This document shows positions 38,476 through 49,900 of a stretch of 64,000 nt of DNA, piece by piece; positions within the stretch are counted from its first letter, which is position 1, and each line of letters begins with the position of its first letter. The position numbers and the translations under genes were made by a program. Source of the stretch: Microbulbifer sp. VAAF005 (GTDB lineage Bacteria; Pseudomonadota; Gammaproteobacteria; Pseudomonadales; Cellvibrionaceae). The stretch covers positions 4,149,001-4,213,000 of the forward strand of contig NZ_CP120233.1 of the NCBI RefSeq assembly GCF_030012985.1, read 5' to 3'. The notes beneath the pieces were generated by a model. That model had not been told where the DNA came from, did no database searches, and worked only from the letters and a program-made list of their open reading frames with translations.

Positions 38476-38655
38476 ATGTTGATTTTGACCCGTCGAATCG
38501 GCCAGAACCTCAGAATTGGGGCAAATGTCTCAATCGCAGTATTGGATGTTAAAGGTAATCAAGTACGAGTGGGGATAAAGGCTCCCAGATCCTTACCTGT
38601 CCATCGAGAAGAAATTTATATACGTATCAAAAGGGCACAAGAGGAGAAAATATAG
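38476..38655 (+). CDS. csrA: Orphan CsrA/RsmA-like translational regulator
   Basis: This 59-residue RNA-binding protein recognises GGA motifs in mRNA leaders. It aligns along its length with Csr[16 protein letters not shown], then [13 protein letters not shown], and the key VHREEIY with its RNA-binding arginine near residue 44. The internal ATG at 38476 with AGGAAAG upstream is the conserved start. Substitutions such as QNLR for the usual ETLM show it is a diverged paralogue. It stands alone within AT-rich accessory DNA; housekeeping csrA usually sits near alaS and tRNA-Ser. Confidence 0.9.
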   Translation: MLILTRRIGQNLRIGANVSIAVLDVKGNQVRVGIKAPRSLPVHREEIYIRIKRAQEEKI

Positions 38656-39610
38656 ATCATCAATGGCTGTACTCTCTTAAGCCAGTGTCGAATTGTTTTT
38701 CTGTAGTTATTCGCACAGAGGCGGTATTGCTCGGTATCAGATACAAGCAAATGATAACCAAGCGGCTTTCCTAGGAAAATAAGCGTTACCCTTTTGGTAA
38801 TTAAAATTACAAATGCCCGCAAGGCGGGCACCCTTTGCATAAGACCAGCTGGCGATCATCGAAACAAAGTAAAAATGGCTGATCTATAACCTCAGTTTTA
38901 TACATATTTGTATTGATAATTGTTCGTAGGCCAATAACTTTCAATATAAAGCGCTTGAGTATGGTAAGAGGGTATAAACTCAAGGGGTTGTCGTCGCGGG
39001 ATGCTATTCCAATAGACCTTAAATTAATGAGCGGCGTTCAACTTATCCTGAATTGTGAAGAAACCTCTCAAGCTTACATGTCGGAAGTCAATGTAATTCC
39101 GCTAAATTTAATGCATTGCAGTTCTTCTTGGCTTCAAGAAATAACCAGTTGTTATAAGTTTTATGTTGTTTGGGTTCTAAGCCTACAATAATCCGGCCAA
39201 ATGTGTTTTTTGAGGGGGTTTCGTTATTTGGATGTGTGAGTTTTTAGGTGGTCTTGCTTCTATTCTGTGAAATTAAAAAAGCTCTAAAGGTTTTTGCACC
39301 ACAAATGATATCGCAAAACATGATAAATGAAATATCGGGTAGGGCGTGCAGCTTGTGCCGATCAGTCCGAGAATCTTCTATGTTATCAAAGTGATATAAA
39401 AGGCTAACGCTATCTGTTTTGTATAAAAATACGTTGTTTATCAAAAAAGATAGCTATTCTAAATCTATTTGGTTCATTTTGTATCGATTTATGTGCGGCA
39501 GTCCTGGTATGGGGTTGGCTGTCAGGTAAGTGGGCGCTCGGGAAATCTGTTATTTGCTTAATGTTTTATAAATCTATATTTACTAAAAAGTGTACGCCAC
39601 CTAGCTTTTG
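38656..39610. other. AT-rich intergenic region, weak hairpin only
   Basis: No gene is supported. A 7-bp hairpin, TGCCCGC with GCGGGCA (38814-38830), has a T-rich flank on the minus strand side and could be a terminator. An open frame at 38913-39191 has no recognised features. Confidence 0.4.
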
Positions 39611-39757
39611 TTTCCTGTTTCCTGTTTCCTGTTTCCTGTTTCCTGTTTCCTGTTTCCTGTTTCCTGTTTCCTGTTTCCTGTTTCCTGTTTCCTGTTTCCT
39701 GTTTCCTGTTTCCTGTTTCCTGTTTCCTGTTTCCTATTTCCTATTTCCTGTTTCCTG
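39611..39757 (+). repeat. Tandem heptanucleotide array (TTTCCTG) x 21
   Basis: The unit TTTCCTG repeats head to tail over 147 bases, 21 units, with two late units reading TTTCCTA. All three forward frames are open through it and code for the same seven-residue cycle. A period of seven changes the frame with each unit gained or lost, so length change would act as a switch for any gene reading through it. It lies about 0.8 kb upstream of the first autotransporter. Confidence 0.95.
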
Positions 39758-40561
39758 CTGCCAGGCAGTTATTGGGGAATATTTTTTCCCGTTAGGAGAT
39801 TGAGTTATTTATCCGCCTGTTTTGGAGTGCAGGTTTATGTTGGTTGGATGGGTAAAGCTTGCGTCTGGAAAAAATATAGTCTCCCCGCAAGGTTAGGCTA
39901 AAGTTCATGCTTAAGGAATAGCTATCAAGTACTGTAGTGCAGTTTATCCGGAGGCAATTGATAGTGCTTTCTATGGCTTTGGTTTGCTAATGAAGTCAGC
40001 GTCAGTCATCTATCTTTTTTAGCTTTGCATTCCTGCGAATCAAGCTGGAAATTGAAATGCACAAAAAATAAATTTATAGGGTCTGCTTTTGCAGGCCGTT
40101 TGTGATAGAGCCCATTCAGCATTCGATAGATCATATTAATGCTCAAAGTGCGAGCGTCTTGAATATCTGCACCTTATCAAGGGGCTTCATTTGCTAATGC
40201 TAATAATTGTACAGGTTAACCACCGGATAGCGTTTATTGGTTTGCAAAAGTGGTGAAAATATATCTGCATTTTATAGTGATCTTTGTGGGGTGGGTGAAT
40301 CGGGTTTCCGGAAGTTATGGGGTTTTCCTTGATGTCAAAAAAACAATATGGGGTGCAACTTTATGTTTAACACTTAAGTTTTATTTTTACTGGATTGCGT
40401 TGAATGGGGCGGCTTTCGGCTATTAATCTGATGACTTTCTTACATGCTGTATGCTAACTTTTTCGTCTTCTTAATTAATTTAAATAAGCTATTCGTGTTT
40501 TATGGCTTTCCGGAATCTGATAACTCCTGGCTAATAAGTAGGGATTGAATTGGGGTGGATA
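39758..40561. other. Intergenic region upstream of autotransporter 1
   Basis: About 0.8 kb of AT-rich DNA without a supported gene. It should hold the autotransporter promoter. I see no clear operator. Confidence 0.4.
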
Positions 40562-43500
40562 ATGTCTAAAAAAGTTTTACCTGGTGGGGATACAAAAAAA
40601 TAAACAATAAGGAGTATACGAAGCGGAAGTCTAATCGCTTGGTGAGTGGTGGTAGAAAGCCGGCAGTGGAGGAGAGGTTTAAACTCAAGTCTTTGTCGCG
40701 TATTTTCTCGGGTAATTCCTATGCAGGGAGAAATATAAGCGATCAATTGCGTGGATTTAATGCTTGGAGCCTATGCAGGGGCTTGTTTATGTCATCCGGG
40801 ATTCATGAATTAAAATCAGATTCAACAATTGGCTTTTCTTTATCTTCTCAAGCACAGCTCCCGGTAAATAATAGCGCTGAGATATTGGGGCAAGAGACAG
40901 GTCCAGGCGATAGCAGGCAGCAAAGAAGTAGGGTTGGGGCTGCAACACTTAGTGCTGCGTTACTATTTGCTATGCCTTATTCTGGTGTGGTGGCTAGTAA
41001 TTTATACGTGAATGCAGGTGATGTTACTTTCTCTGGGGGGCTCAAACTTTTTACATTGTTAATGTTGATAACGGTTACAAGCTCCAGATTGAAAGCGGAG
41101 CAGAGGTCAGCTTTTATGAAACCAGTATCTACGATGGGGTAATTAAAATCACTGGCACAGATTCCGACTTTGAAGGTGTAGATCAGGGTGTTGCACAGCC
41201 TAATAATTTATACCTCTCCCATCTGTCTGGTTCCTCAGGTACGTTATTGATTGAGGATGGTGGGAGTCTTTCCTTGGATGAAATATGGGGGGAGGGAGGC
41301 GTTCAAGTTATTAGTATTACCGGTGAAGGTTCTGTACTTCATGCTAATGCTGGGATCTTTTTAGGGATTACGAATATAAGCGATTTTGGTGAGGACAGCT
41401 CTGCCTCAATGATTGTTGAGGATGGTGGGGCTGTCTCAACTCTGTCTGCCTATATTGGAGCTGAAAATGAGGCCGTTATTCAAGTAACCGGAGAGAATTC
41501 CAGTTTTGACGCGAGTGATTATTTGGCAATTGGAAGTAAGTACAACGGCACGCTGGCAGTTGAAGATGGCGGGACAGTCACTACCGATATATTTAAACTT
41601 GGAGCATTTTCTGACTCTGAAAATGGAGATGGTATCGCTAACATATCAGGTGCTAATTCCAGGATCTATGCAAATAAACTGAATATTGGACACGCGGGTG
41701 GCTCAGGGAATTTGACAATAGAAGAGGGAGGAGCCGCTTTTATATTGGGTAGTGCGTATCTTGGTAAAGATGGTGGTGTTGGAGTAGCCACTGTTAGCGG
41801 CACTGATTCCTTATTAGATATACATGGGGATTTGGTGTTGGGAGACGACGCCAGCGGTTACGGTTCAGTGGTGCTAGAGGACGGTGGAGCAGTATCGATT
41901 GGTCAAAATGCACTTGTTGGTGGTACTTCAGTGGGCCAAAAGACGATTATGGTAACTGGAGAAAACTCCCAGCTCCATATACAAGAGAATTTACAGCTTC
42001 TCAGCGGGGGCAACCCCGTTTCCCTGAGTATTGAAAGCGGTGGGGGGTTATCTGTTGGTGCGGATATTACTAACCCTCAAGATGGTCTTTCTGTTATTGA
42101 AGTCATTGGCACGGATAGTAAATTGGAGGCTGGTGGCTCTTTGTTTCTTGCCAATGGTAATCGTAATAATGTAATTATTAGTATTAGAGAAGGTGCAGAA
42201 CTATCTGGTGGTGACGATTCTACCCTTGGGCAGGCTAGTAGCTTTTCGATCGATTTGGTGGATTTAGGTTCTACATTTAACTTGGATGGTAGTTTATATC
42301 TTGGCAGTGCGGACTCCAGCCCTAGTGTACATGCTCGGGATGGGGGGAAGGTATCTATACAAGATTCACTATATTTCAGTGGCAATAACTTGTTGAACTC
42401 TCATATCGTGATGAGCGGTATGGGCTCATCGCTCGAAGTGGGTGAAAATTTATATATAGCCAATGAAGCTAATAGTTTCGCCTCTCTAGTTCTTGAAAGC
42501 GATGGCAATGCCTCTGCTAACGCAGCCTTTATTGGCATGGGTGGAGAGGGGGCTGTTGATATTGGTGGGAGCGCCAAACTAGGTTTGAGCAATCAGCTGT
42601 ACCTGGGTTTTCATAATGGTAGTACAGGCACCCTGAACATTCAGAGCGGTGGGGAAGCGGATGTTCTTGAGGATGCAGTGATTGGGCGCGAAGGTAATGG
42701 GAATGCCTTGATTACAGGTGAGGGGGTCTCCCTGGATATAGGTGAAGACTTGGTCCTTGGTCTTTTTTCCGGTAGTGAAGGAAGTTTGACGATCAATAAT
42801 GAGGGGACTGTACGTGTAGGTGGTGATGCTACCTTCGGAGTTAAGGGTGAGGGTCTTGGCACAGTGAGTGGTGCTGGCTCCACCCTTGATGTAGGCACTA
42901 ATTTGTATATTGGTGGTGACGATACAAGTGTCGCCGTTTTATCAGTGTCGGATGGGGGGACGGTCGCTACTGATGGTGAGACCTTTATTGGTTTGAAGGG
43001 GCAGGGAACCGTTCATGTTAACGGTGACGATTCTTTAATGTACGTGGGGGATGCGCTGTATATTGGCCATGAACCCGCTGGTAAAGGTTATCTGGAGATT
43101 ACCAGTGCTGGGACATTAGAGGCAGCCTATGATACCAATATTGGCGTTAACGGCAGAGGATATGCTTTAGTCTCCGGCGAGGGCTCCAGGTTGGATGTGG
43201 GGCATACCTTAAATATTGGGAATGCCGCAGGTGACTACTCACTGGATATCGCAAATGGTGGAGCGGTCTCGACCGGATGGGAGACCGTTATTGGTGCTTC
43301 TGGTGCCGGATCAGCCAGGGTTACTGGTGAGAGCTCCAGGCTTGATGTGGCCCTGGCCCTGACGCTTGGTTATACCTCAGGTGGATCGGGCTCGCTGCTG
43401 ATTGAAAATGGTGGAACCGTTTCCACAGGGCGCTTTCCCTTTATCGGTTTTGAGGGGGAAGGAGCGGTTACAATTACCGGTGAGGGCTCCACACTTCACA

Positions 43501-46245
43501 CAAATGGCACTGTATACCTTGGCCATGAAGCCGCTGGTTCGGGTGAGCTGCTGATTAACGACGGCGGGTCACTTACTTCAGAGGATGGTGCTGCGATTGG
43601 TCTTTATGGGCTTGGCTCAGCAATCCTTTCCGGTTCCGGCGTCAGCCTTTCTGTTGCCAACAATCTATCGCTGGGTCATTTCGCCGGTAGTTCGGGGGTA
43701 CTGTATATTGAGGATGGTAGTGATGTCGGCGTAGGTGCTACTGCAGTGATAGGGCAAATTGGCAGCGGATCAGTCACCGTGACCGGCATGGGCTCCTCAC
43801 TGGTAATAGAGGATCTCTTATCACTCGGCCACCTGGCTGACGATACTGGCGCCGGTGTTGGCACGTTGACTATCGAGGATAGTGGAAGCGTCTCCACACA
43901 GAAAACGGCCTATATTGGTTATGCTGGCATGGGTTCGGCCACGGTTACTGGCGGAGCCCAGCTGGATATGAATGGCTCCCTGCACCTTGGCCAGCTAACC
44001 GGCAGCTCAGGGGTGTTGAAGGTCCAGGATGGCGGGGCTGTCTCCGCCCAGGTTAATGCGCTGATCGGCTACGATGGCATGGGCGAAGCGAGTGTCACCG
44101 GAGCTGGTTCCACGCTCGATACGGATGGCCTGATGATTCTCGGTAGGCATGACAGCAGCTCAGGGTCATTGACCATTGGGGATGGTGGGGCCGTATCTGT
44201 TGGTGGTGAGGTTATTATTGGCGATGCTGGTATTGGTGAGATTACTGTTAGCGGTACAGATTCCAGATTCGAAACACAAGGCACCGTAAGAATTGGTGAG
44301 GGAGTTACCTCTACGGCAACCATGCTTATCGGGCCAGATTCCACTTTTAAAGCAAACCGGTTACTGGCGGGCAGCGGAACCATCAGTGTGACCGTTGATG
44401 GTGCCACCTTGCAGGCTGGCGCCAATAACTCCTTATTCATCTCCGGATTTTCCGGCACCGAATTTACTGTTGGCTCAAATGGTATGTTGTTGGATACCAA
44501 TGGTTTTAATATCGGTATTCACGGAGATATTGAATGGAGCCGTGGGGGGGTTGACCACCATCGGTGCAGGGACACTAACCCTGGATACCGACCAATATAT
44601 CCCTGGGGGCACAACGGTACGTAATAGCACATTAATTGTTGGCAGGAATACTTCCGAAGCTGGTGTTCGGTTGACCGGTGACATCCTGCTTGAGGATGCC
44701 GGGGTGCTTGGTGGGGCCGGCCGAATTTTTGGCAGTGTAACCAGTGAAGGAGGCACTATCACGCCGGGTAATTCCATCGGGACAACCACTATTTTCGGTG
44801 ACTATTCAGGTACGAATGCGACTTTGCAGATTGAAGTTGAAGGGCATGCCAATGCTTCCCTGGCCAGGGCCGACCAGCTTGTTGTGGCGGGTGATATTGA
44901 TGTCAGTGGAACTACACTGGCACTGGTTATGACCCCCCTGGACCCCACCCAGTGGGCCATGGTGCCAACAGGCCCCTTCACTATTGTCGATAACTGGGGC
45001 ACCAGTGCGATAGCTGGCTCTTTTGAGAGCATCGACAACACCAATCACCTGTATTTCCTTGAGCCGCACCTGAGTTACACCGGTGGAGATGGCAATGATA
45101 TCTCGCTCACCCTGACCCGCAATGATCTCGCCTTTGAGATTGACGGCAGCACGGTTAACCAGAGAGCGGTTGGCGCCAGCCTTGATAGCATGGACTGGTC
45201 AAACCCGGTATACAATGCCATGGCGATGAGTATCTCATCCGAGGCAGAAGCCCTGGCATCCTATGAAAGCCTGTCTGGTGAAATCAATGCCTCTGCTCGC
45301 AGCCAGCTTATCGAAGACAGTCACTTTATTCGCACTGCGATTTCCAACCGCCTATATCAACGTGCCGCAGACGATTTACTCTATCCTGGCGCAGGCCCAA
45401 ATGGTGCAGAGCGCGGTGGCCCCGCGCTATGGAGTCGAGCATTTGGCAGCTGGGGGCGGGTAGATGGAGATGGCAATGCAGCCGGCCTGGATCGCTCAAT
45501 TGGAGGTGTCTTCCTTGGTGCCGATGTCCGGGTGCTTGAGAATACCCGCATAGGCCTGGTGGGTGGTTATAGTGCCTCTAATATGGATGGAGACGCTCAT
45601 CATGCCTCTATGTACAGTGACAATTACAACCTGGGCGCTTACATCGGCACCGGGTTTGAGGTAGTGAAGCTCAGGGCTGGTATCGCAGCAGCTTGGCACC
45701 GAATGGATGGTGAGCGGTTTGTCTCCCTGGGGTCGGGTACTTTCATTGATAACCTGGACTCCTCGCAGGATGTGACCACCTTCCAGGCCTTCGGTGAAGC
45801 AGGCATTGACCTCAATGTATCGAGTATACCCCTGGAGCCATTTGCGGGTTTTGCCTGGGTCAACCTGGCCAGTGATGGTTTTACAGAAAGGGGAGGGCAC
45901 GCAGTTCTGACAAGCCAGGACCAGAGCGATGATATGCTGTTTACAACACTCGGCCTGCGCGCTGCTTCCGGTTTTATGGTGGGGGAAACCGGTGTGACCT
46001 TACAGGGCAAGATTGGATGGCAGCACACCTCTGACGATACCACAGCCCTAACCCAGGCCTTTGCGGCAGGTGGTGACCGCTTCACCATTGAGGGCGTCCC
46101 GATTGCCCAGGACCAGGTTTTCCTAGAAGCCGGTTTAGCAGCCAGCCTAAGTGAGAGATCTTCAATGGTGTTGAATTATTCTAGCCAGATTAGCTCCGAT
46201 GCCCAGAACCACGGCGTAAATGCAAGGTTCAATCTTCGCTTCTGA
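40562..46245 (+). pseudogene. Autotransporter adhesin 1 with T5SS/PEP-CTERM-type repeats, three frame breaks
   Basis: This type V secretion protein has about 1,894 residues once repaired. A long N-terminal leader of ~125 residues precedes a hydrophobic signal core (VGAATLSAALLFAMPY). The passenger consists of ~50-residue repeats of the form GxxxVTGxGSxLxxxxxLxLGxxxGGSGxLxIxDGGxVS, the T5SS/PEP-CTERM-associated repeat. The C-terminal ~280 residues form an autotransporter beta-barrel ending in NLRF. Breaks lie in A7 (40594-40600, needs +1), G6 (41035-41040, needs +1) and G7 (44544-44550, needs -1). The barrel part is nearly identical to that of autotransporter 2. Start ATG 40562 mirrors the second gene's context. 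Confidence 0.8.
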
Positions 46246-46397
46246 ATATACGATGCACACAAAGCCCCGACGTCAAAAGGGGCTTTGTAGCAGGAGTTAC
46301 CAGTCGGCAAGCACTGTGCTGGAAAATTTCTTTCCTGGCTAGGGACACAGTCATTCCGCTTGTGATTATGGCGTGATTGAGTATTGAAAGTTTTGCG
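44727..46397 (+). repeat. Direct repeat copy 1 (autotransporter 3' end plus flank)
   Basis: This segment matches 50883-52553 at a constant offset of 6,156 bases. By eye the part up to about 45947 is identical and the remainder differs at scattered bases. It runs past the gene end and includes a copy of the last codons of the GSCFA gene. Confidence 0.85.
46261..46286 (+). terminator. Terminator-like hairpin after autotransporter 1
   Basis: AAAGCCCC pairs with GGGGCTTT, 15 bases after the stop codon. The following T tract is poor, so termination strength is uncertain. Confidence 0.5.
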
Positions 46398-46937
46398 AGA
46401 AGTGGCCGAAGTTTAATGTAGGTACTGATTGCGCTATCCATATAGGCCGCGAGAGCAAGAAAAGCTGTTTGGCTAACGAAAGTGTATTAAATCTCCACTA
46501 TTCACCTTCATACTTTTTATAGGGGCTGGGTCAAGCGGATGCCCTTTTCGGATTGCATCTTGTTATGAGCTGTGGTGGATTACCTTACAGGTCAAGTAGA
46601 TGATTATTTTTGTATACAGTTATCTCTGGCTTAGTAGACGTGTTAATTGGGGTAAATTTAATGTGCGAATATGTTGTAGGGATATCAGTAAATAAGGGAT
46701 TTCCAATTATATAATCTGTATTCATCTGCCTGCTTGGTACTTAAGTTTGGCTTTGTCAATTGGTGCTGATATATATTTATACCCGGCCCTAATTGGTGGG
46801 GTAGAATATCGCGGCTTTTAATTTTTAATAGACTGACCCGACTTAAAGGGTGTGGTAACTTTTTAGTTATTGCGGTGTGCCTTATAAAATAATTGTTTTC
46901 TAAAGATTAACAATCTCTGGACAAATCGGAGTTGATA
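46398..46937. other. Intergenic region between the two autotransporters
   Basis: About 540 bases, AT-rich, with no supported gene. It begins exactly where homology to the 3' flank of autotransporter 2 stops and should carry the promoter of the second gene. Confidence 0.45.
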
Positions 46938-49900
46938 ATGTCTATACCTGTTCCACCTAGTGATGATGCTGTAGACGAAAAAGATCAAAGCTCTTTATCC
47001 TGTCGGTTTAATCGCTTAAATAATAAGAGAAATCTTAAAGTAAGGTCCGGATTTAAAGTTGAACATCCGGTTCAGTCATGGTCGTGTACCCCCCGGTTTT
47101 TGATTCTGATTATTCAAAATCAAGCTTGATATCTATCGCCCCCTTTGCAGCAGCTCATAACAAATTTAATTGTGTGTCCGGCATAAATGCTAACTTTAAA
47201 AATTACTTCTCTAAAAATAAGCGGGGCGGAATATCTTCGTGGGGAATTAGCTCTACCTATAACCGGTGGCAAAACAGTGTGCTTGGATCTGCTGTATTTT
47301 TCGGTGCGTTATTATTCGTGCCCGCCCCTGAAGTGATGGCTGCGGGGAGATTAGATGTGACCACACAGGATGTTACTTTTTCAGGGGGATCTCAAACTTT
47401 TGACGCTATCGACGTTTCTAACAATTATACATTGAAAATTGAAAATGGAGCAGAAGTAGGCGTTGATGGTGGTTTTGTTGAGGTTGGCCTTGGGGATAGC
47501 CGAGCAACAATCCATGTTACTGGCGCAAACTCCCACCTTGACCTGCTCGATTCTATAGCTCTTACGCTTACTCTAGTAGATGAAGCAGAAGCCATTCTAC
47601 TGATTGAGGATGGTGGAAGGGTTAGTGTGAATGAATTAAATATTGCGGCAGGTACTAACAATATTAGGGTTGCCGGTGTAGGTTCAGTGCTTGATGTATA
47701 TCAGATCCTTGACATGTCTGTGTCAGGCGGCCCAAATTCAATAGTGATTGAGGATGGTGGGGCTATCTCTATTTACAGCGATACTGATACTCGGATTGGA
47801 GCTACCAGTAATGTTTTTGTAACAGGCAATGGCTCCAGTCTTAATGTGAAAGATAATTTGCATCTATGGACGAATGCGGGCCATTCGAGCACTATGAAAA
47901 TAGAGGGTGGTGGAATTACTTCTGTAGGAGGGAATCTCTATCTTGCCGAAAACGGCACAGGAACATTTACTGTTACCGGTGATAACTCATGGCTTACTGT
48001 GGGAGGCAATTTGTCACTTGGACTTAATACAGGCGGCGCCGGTTCACTGTTGGTGCAAGATGGCGGAAACGTAATTATCGAGCGAGAGGCAATCATTGGT
48101 ATCGATGGTGCAGGATTAATCTCTGTGACTGGAGAAAATTCACGGCTTAATGTACATGAGAACTTATATCTCGGTACCGGGACTGGCTCCAGTATGCTGT
48201 CAATTACCGATGCTGGAATGGTTTCTGTCGGTAGCGACATTATTGTTGGAGGCTCAGGGGTAAGCGGCATCAATGTGATAGGCGCTGACTCTAAGTTAGA
48301 AGTGAATGGCTCCTTGAGCCTTGGCGGTGATTTATATCACTCATTTTTTATTGGAGAAGGCGGAGTAGTATCTGTCGGTACTGATGCCACCATTGGGGGG
48401 GCGATGGTGGGGGTATCTTTGTAGAGGAAGCAGGTTCTACGTTTAATTTGGATGGTACCTTGTATCTTGGCCATGAGGTTGGGGACTCGGCTACGCTGGT
48501 GCTTGATGAAGGGGGCCATACCTCTGTCCAGCATTCTGCTTATGTTGGATTTAAAGGTAATGCGGCCACCTATGTTGAAGGTGTGAATTCATCGTTTGAA
48601 GTGGGTGAAAACTTATATTTGGCTAGCGAAGCTGGCAGTAGCGGTGCGCTGTTGATTGATAACGGTGGGAGTGTATCTGCTAATGCAGCTTTTGTTGGCA
48701 TGGGTGGAAGTGGGATTGTTGATGTTAATGAGGGCGCCACACTAGATTTGAGCAACCAGTTGTACCTGGGTTTTCATGATGGTGCTACAGCCACTCTGAA
48801 CATTAAGAGTGATGGCGAGGCGGATGTTCTCGAGGATGTAGTGATTGGGCGTGCTGGTACAGGGTATGCCTCGGTCATAGGTGAGGGGGCCGCGCTGAAT
48901 ATAGGCGAAGATTTGGTCCTTGGCCTTTTTCCAAATAGTGATGGAAGTTTGACGGTCAATAATGAGGGGACTGTACGTGTAGATGGTGACGCTACCTTCG
49001 GCATTGGGGGGAGGGGGATGGCCTGGTGCACGGTGCGGGCTCGACTCTTGATGTAGGCACTAATTTGTATATTGCTGATGACGAGCAAAGTGTCGCCGTT
49101 TTATCAGTGTCGGATGGGGGCGGTCTCCACTGGCGCCGAGACTTTTATTGGTTTGAAGGGGCAGGGAGCTATTCATGTTAACGGTGACGGGTCTTCAATA
49201 AATGTGGGAGATGATCTCTATATCGGTCATGAACCCTCTGGTATTGGCTTTCTGGATATTACCAACGCTGGGACATTAGAGACAGCCTATGATACCAATA
49301 TCGGCGTTAACGGCAGAGGGCATGCTTTAGTCTCCGGCGAGGGCTCCAGGTTGGACGTGGGGCATACCTTAAATATTGGGAATACCTTTGCGGATCTCTA
49401 TTCACTGGATATCCTCAACGGAGGAGCTGTCTCTGCCGGTTGGGAGGCTGTTATTGGCACTTTCAGTAGTGGATCAGCCAGAGTGACGGGTGAGGGCTCC
49501 AGGCTTGATGTGGACTTGGCCCTGACGCTTGGTTATACCTCAGGTGGATCGGGCTCGCTGCTGATTGAAGATGGTGGAACCGTCTCCACAGGGCGCTTCC
49601 CCTTTATCGGTCTTGAGGGGGAGGGAGCGGTTACAATTAGCGGTGAGGGCTCCACACTTCACACAAACGGCACTGTATACCTTGGCCATGAAGCTACTGG
49701 TACGGGTGAGCTGCTGATTAAAGATGGCGGGGCCCTCATTTCAGAGGATGGTGTAGCGATCGGCCTTTATGGGCTTGGCTCAGCTATCCTTTCCGGTTCC
49801 AACTCCAGCCTTTCTGTTGCCAACAATCTATCGCTGGGGCACTTCGTCGGTAGTTCAGGCACACTGCATGTTGAGGATGGTGGCGATATTGACGTAGCGG

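Noticed and set aside
39611..39757. CRISPR-like array
   Set aside because: Seven-base units without spacers; a simple tandem repeat.
39561..39803. An 80-codon gene through the heptanucleotide array
   Set aside because: All three frames are open through the repeat; no ribosome site or domain outside it.
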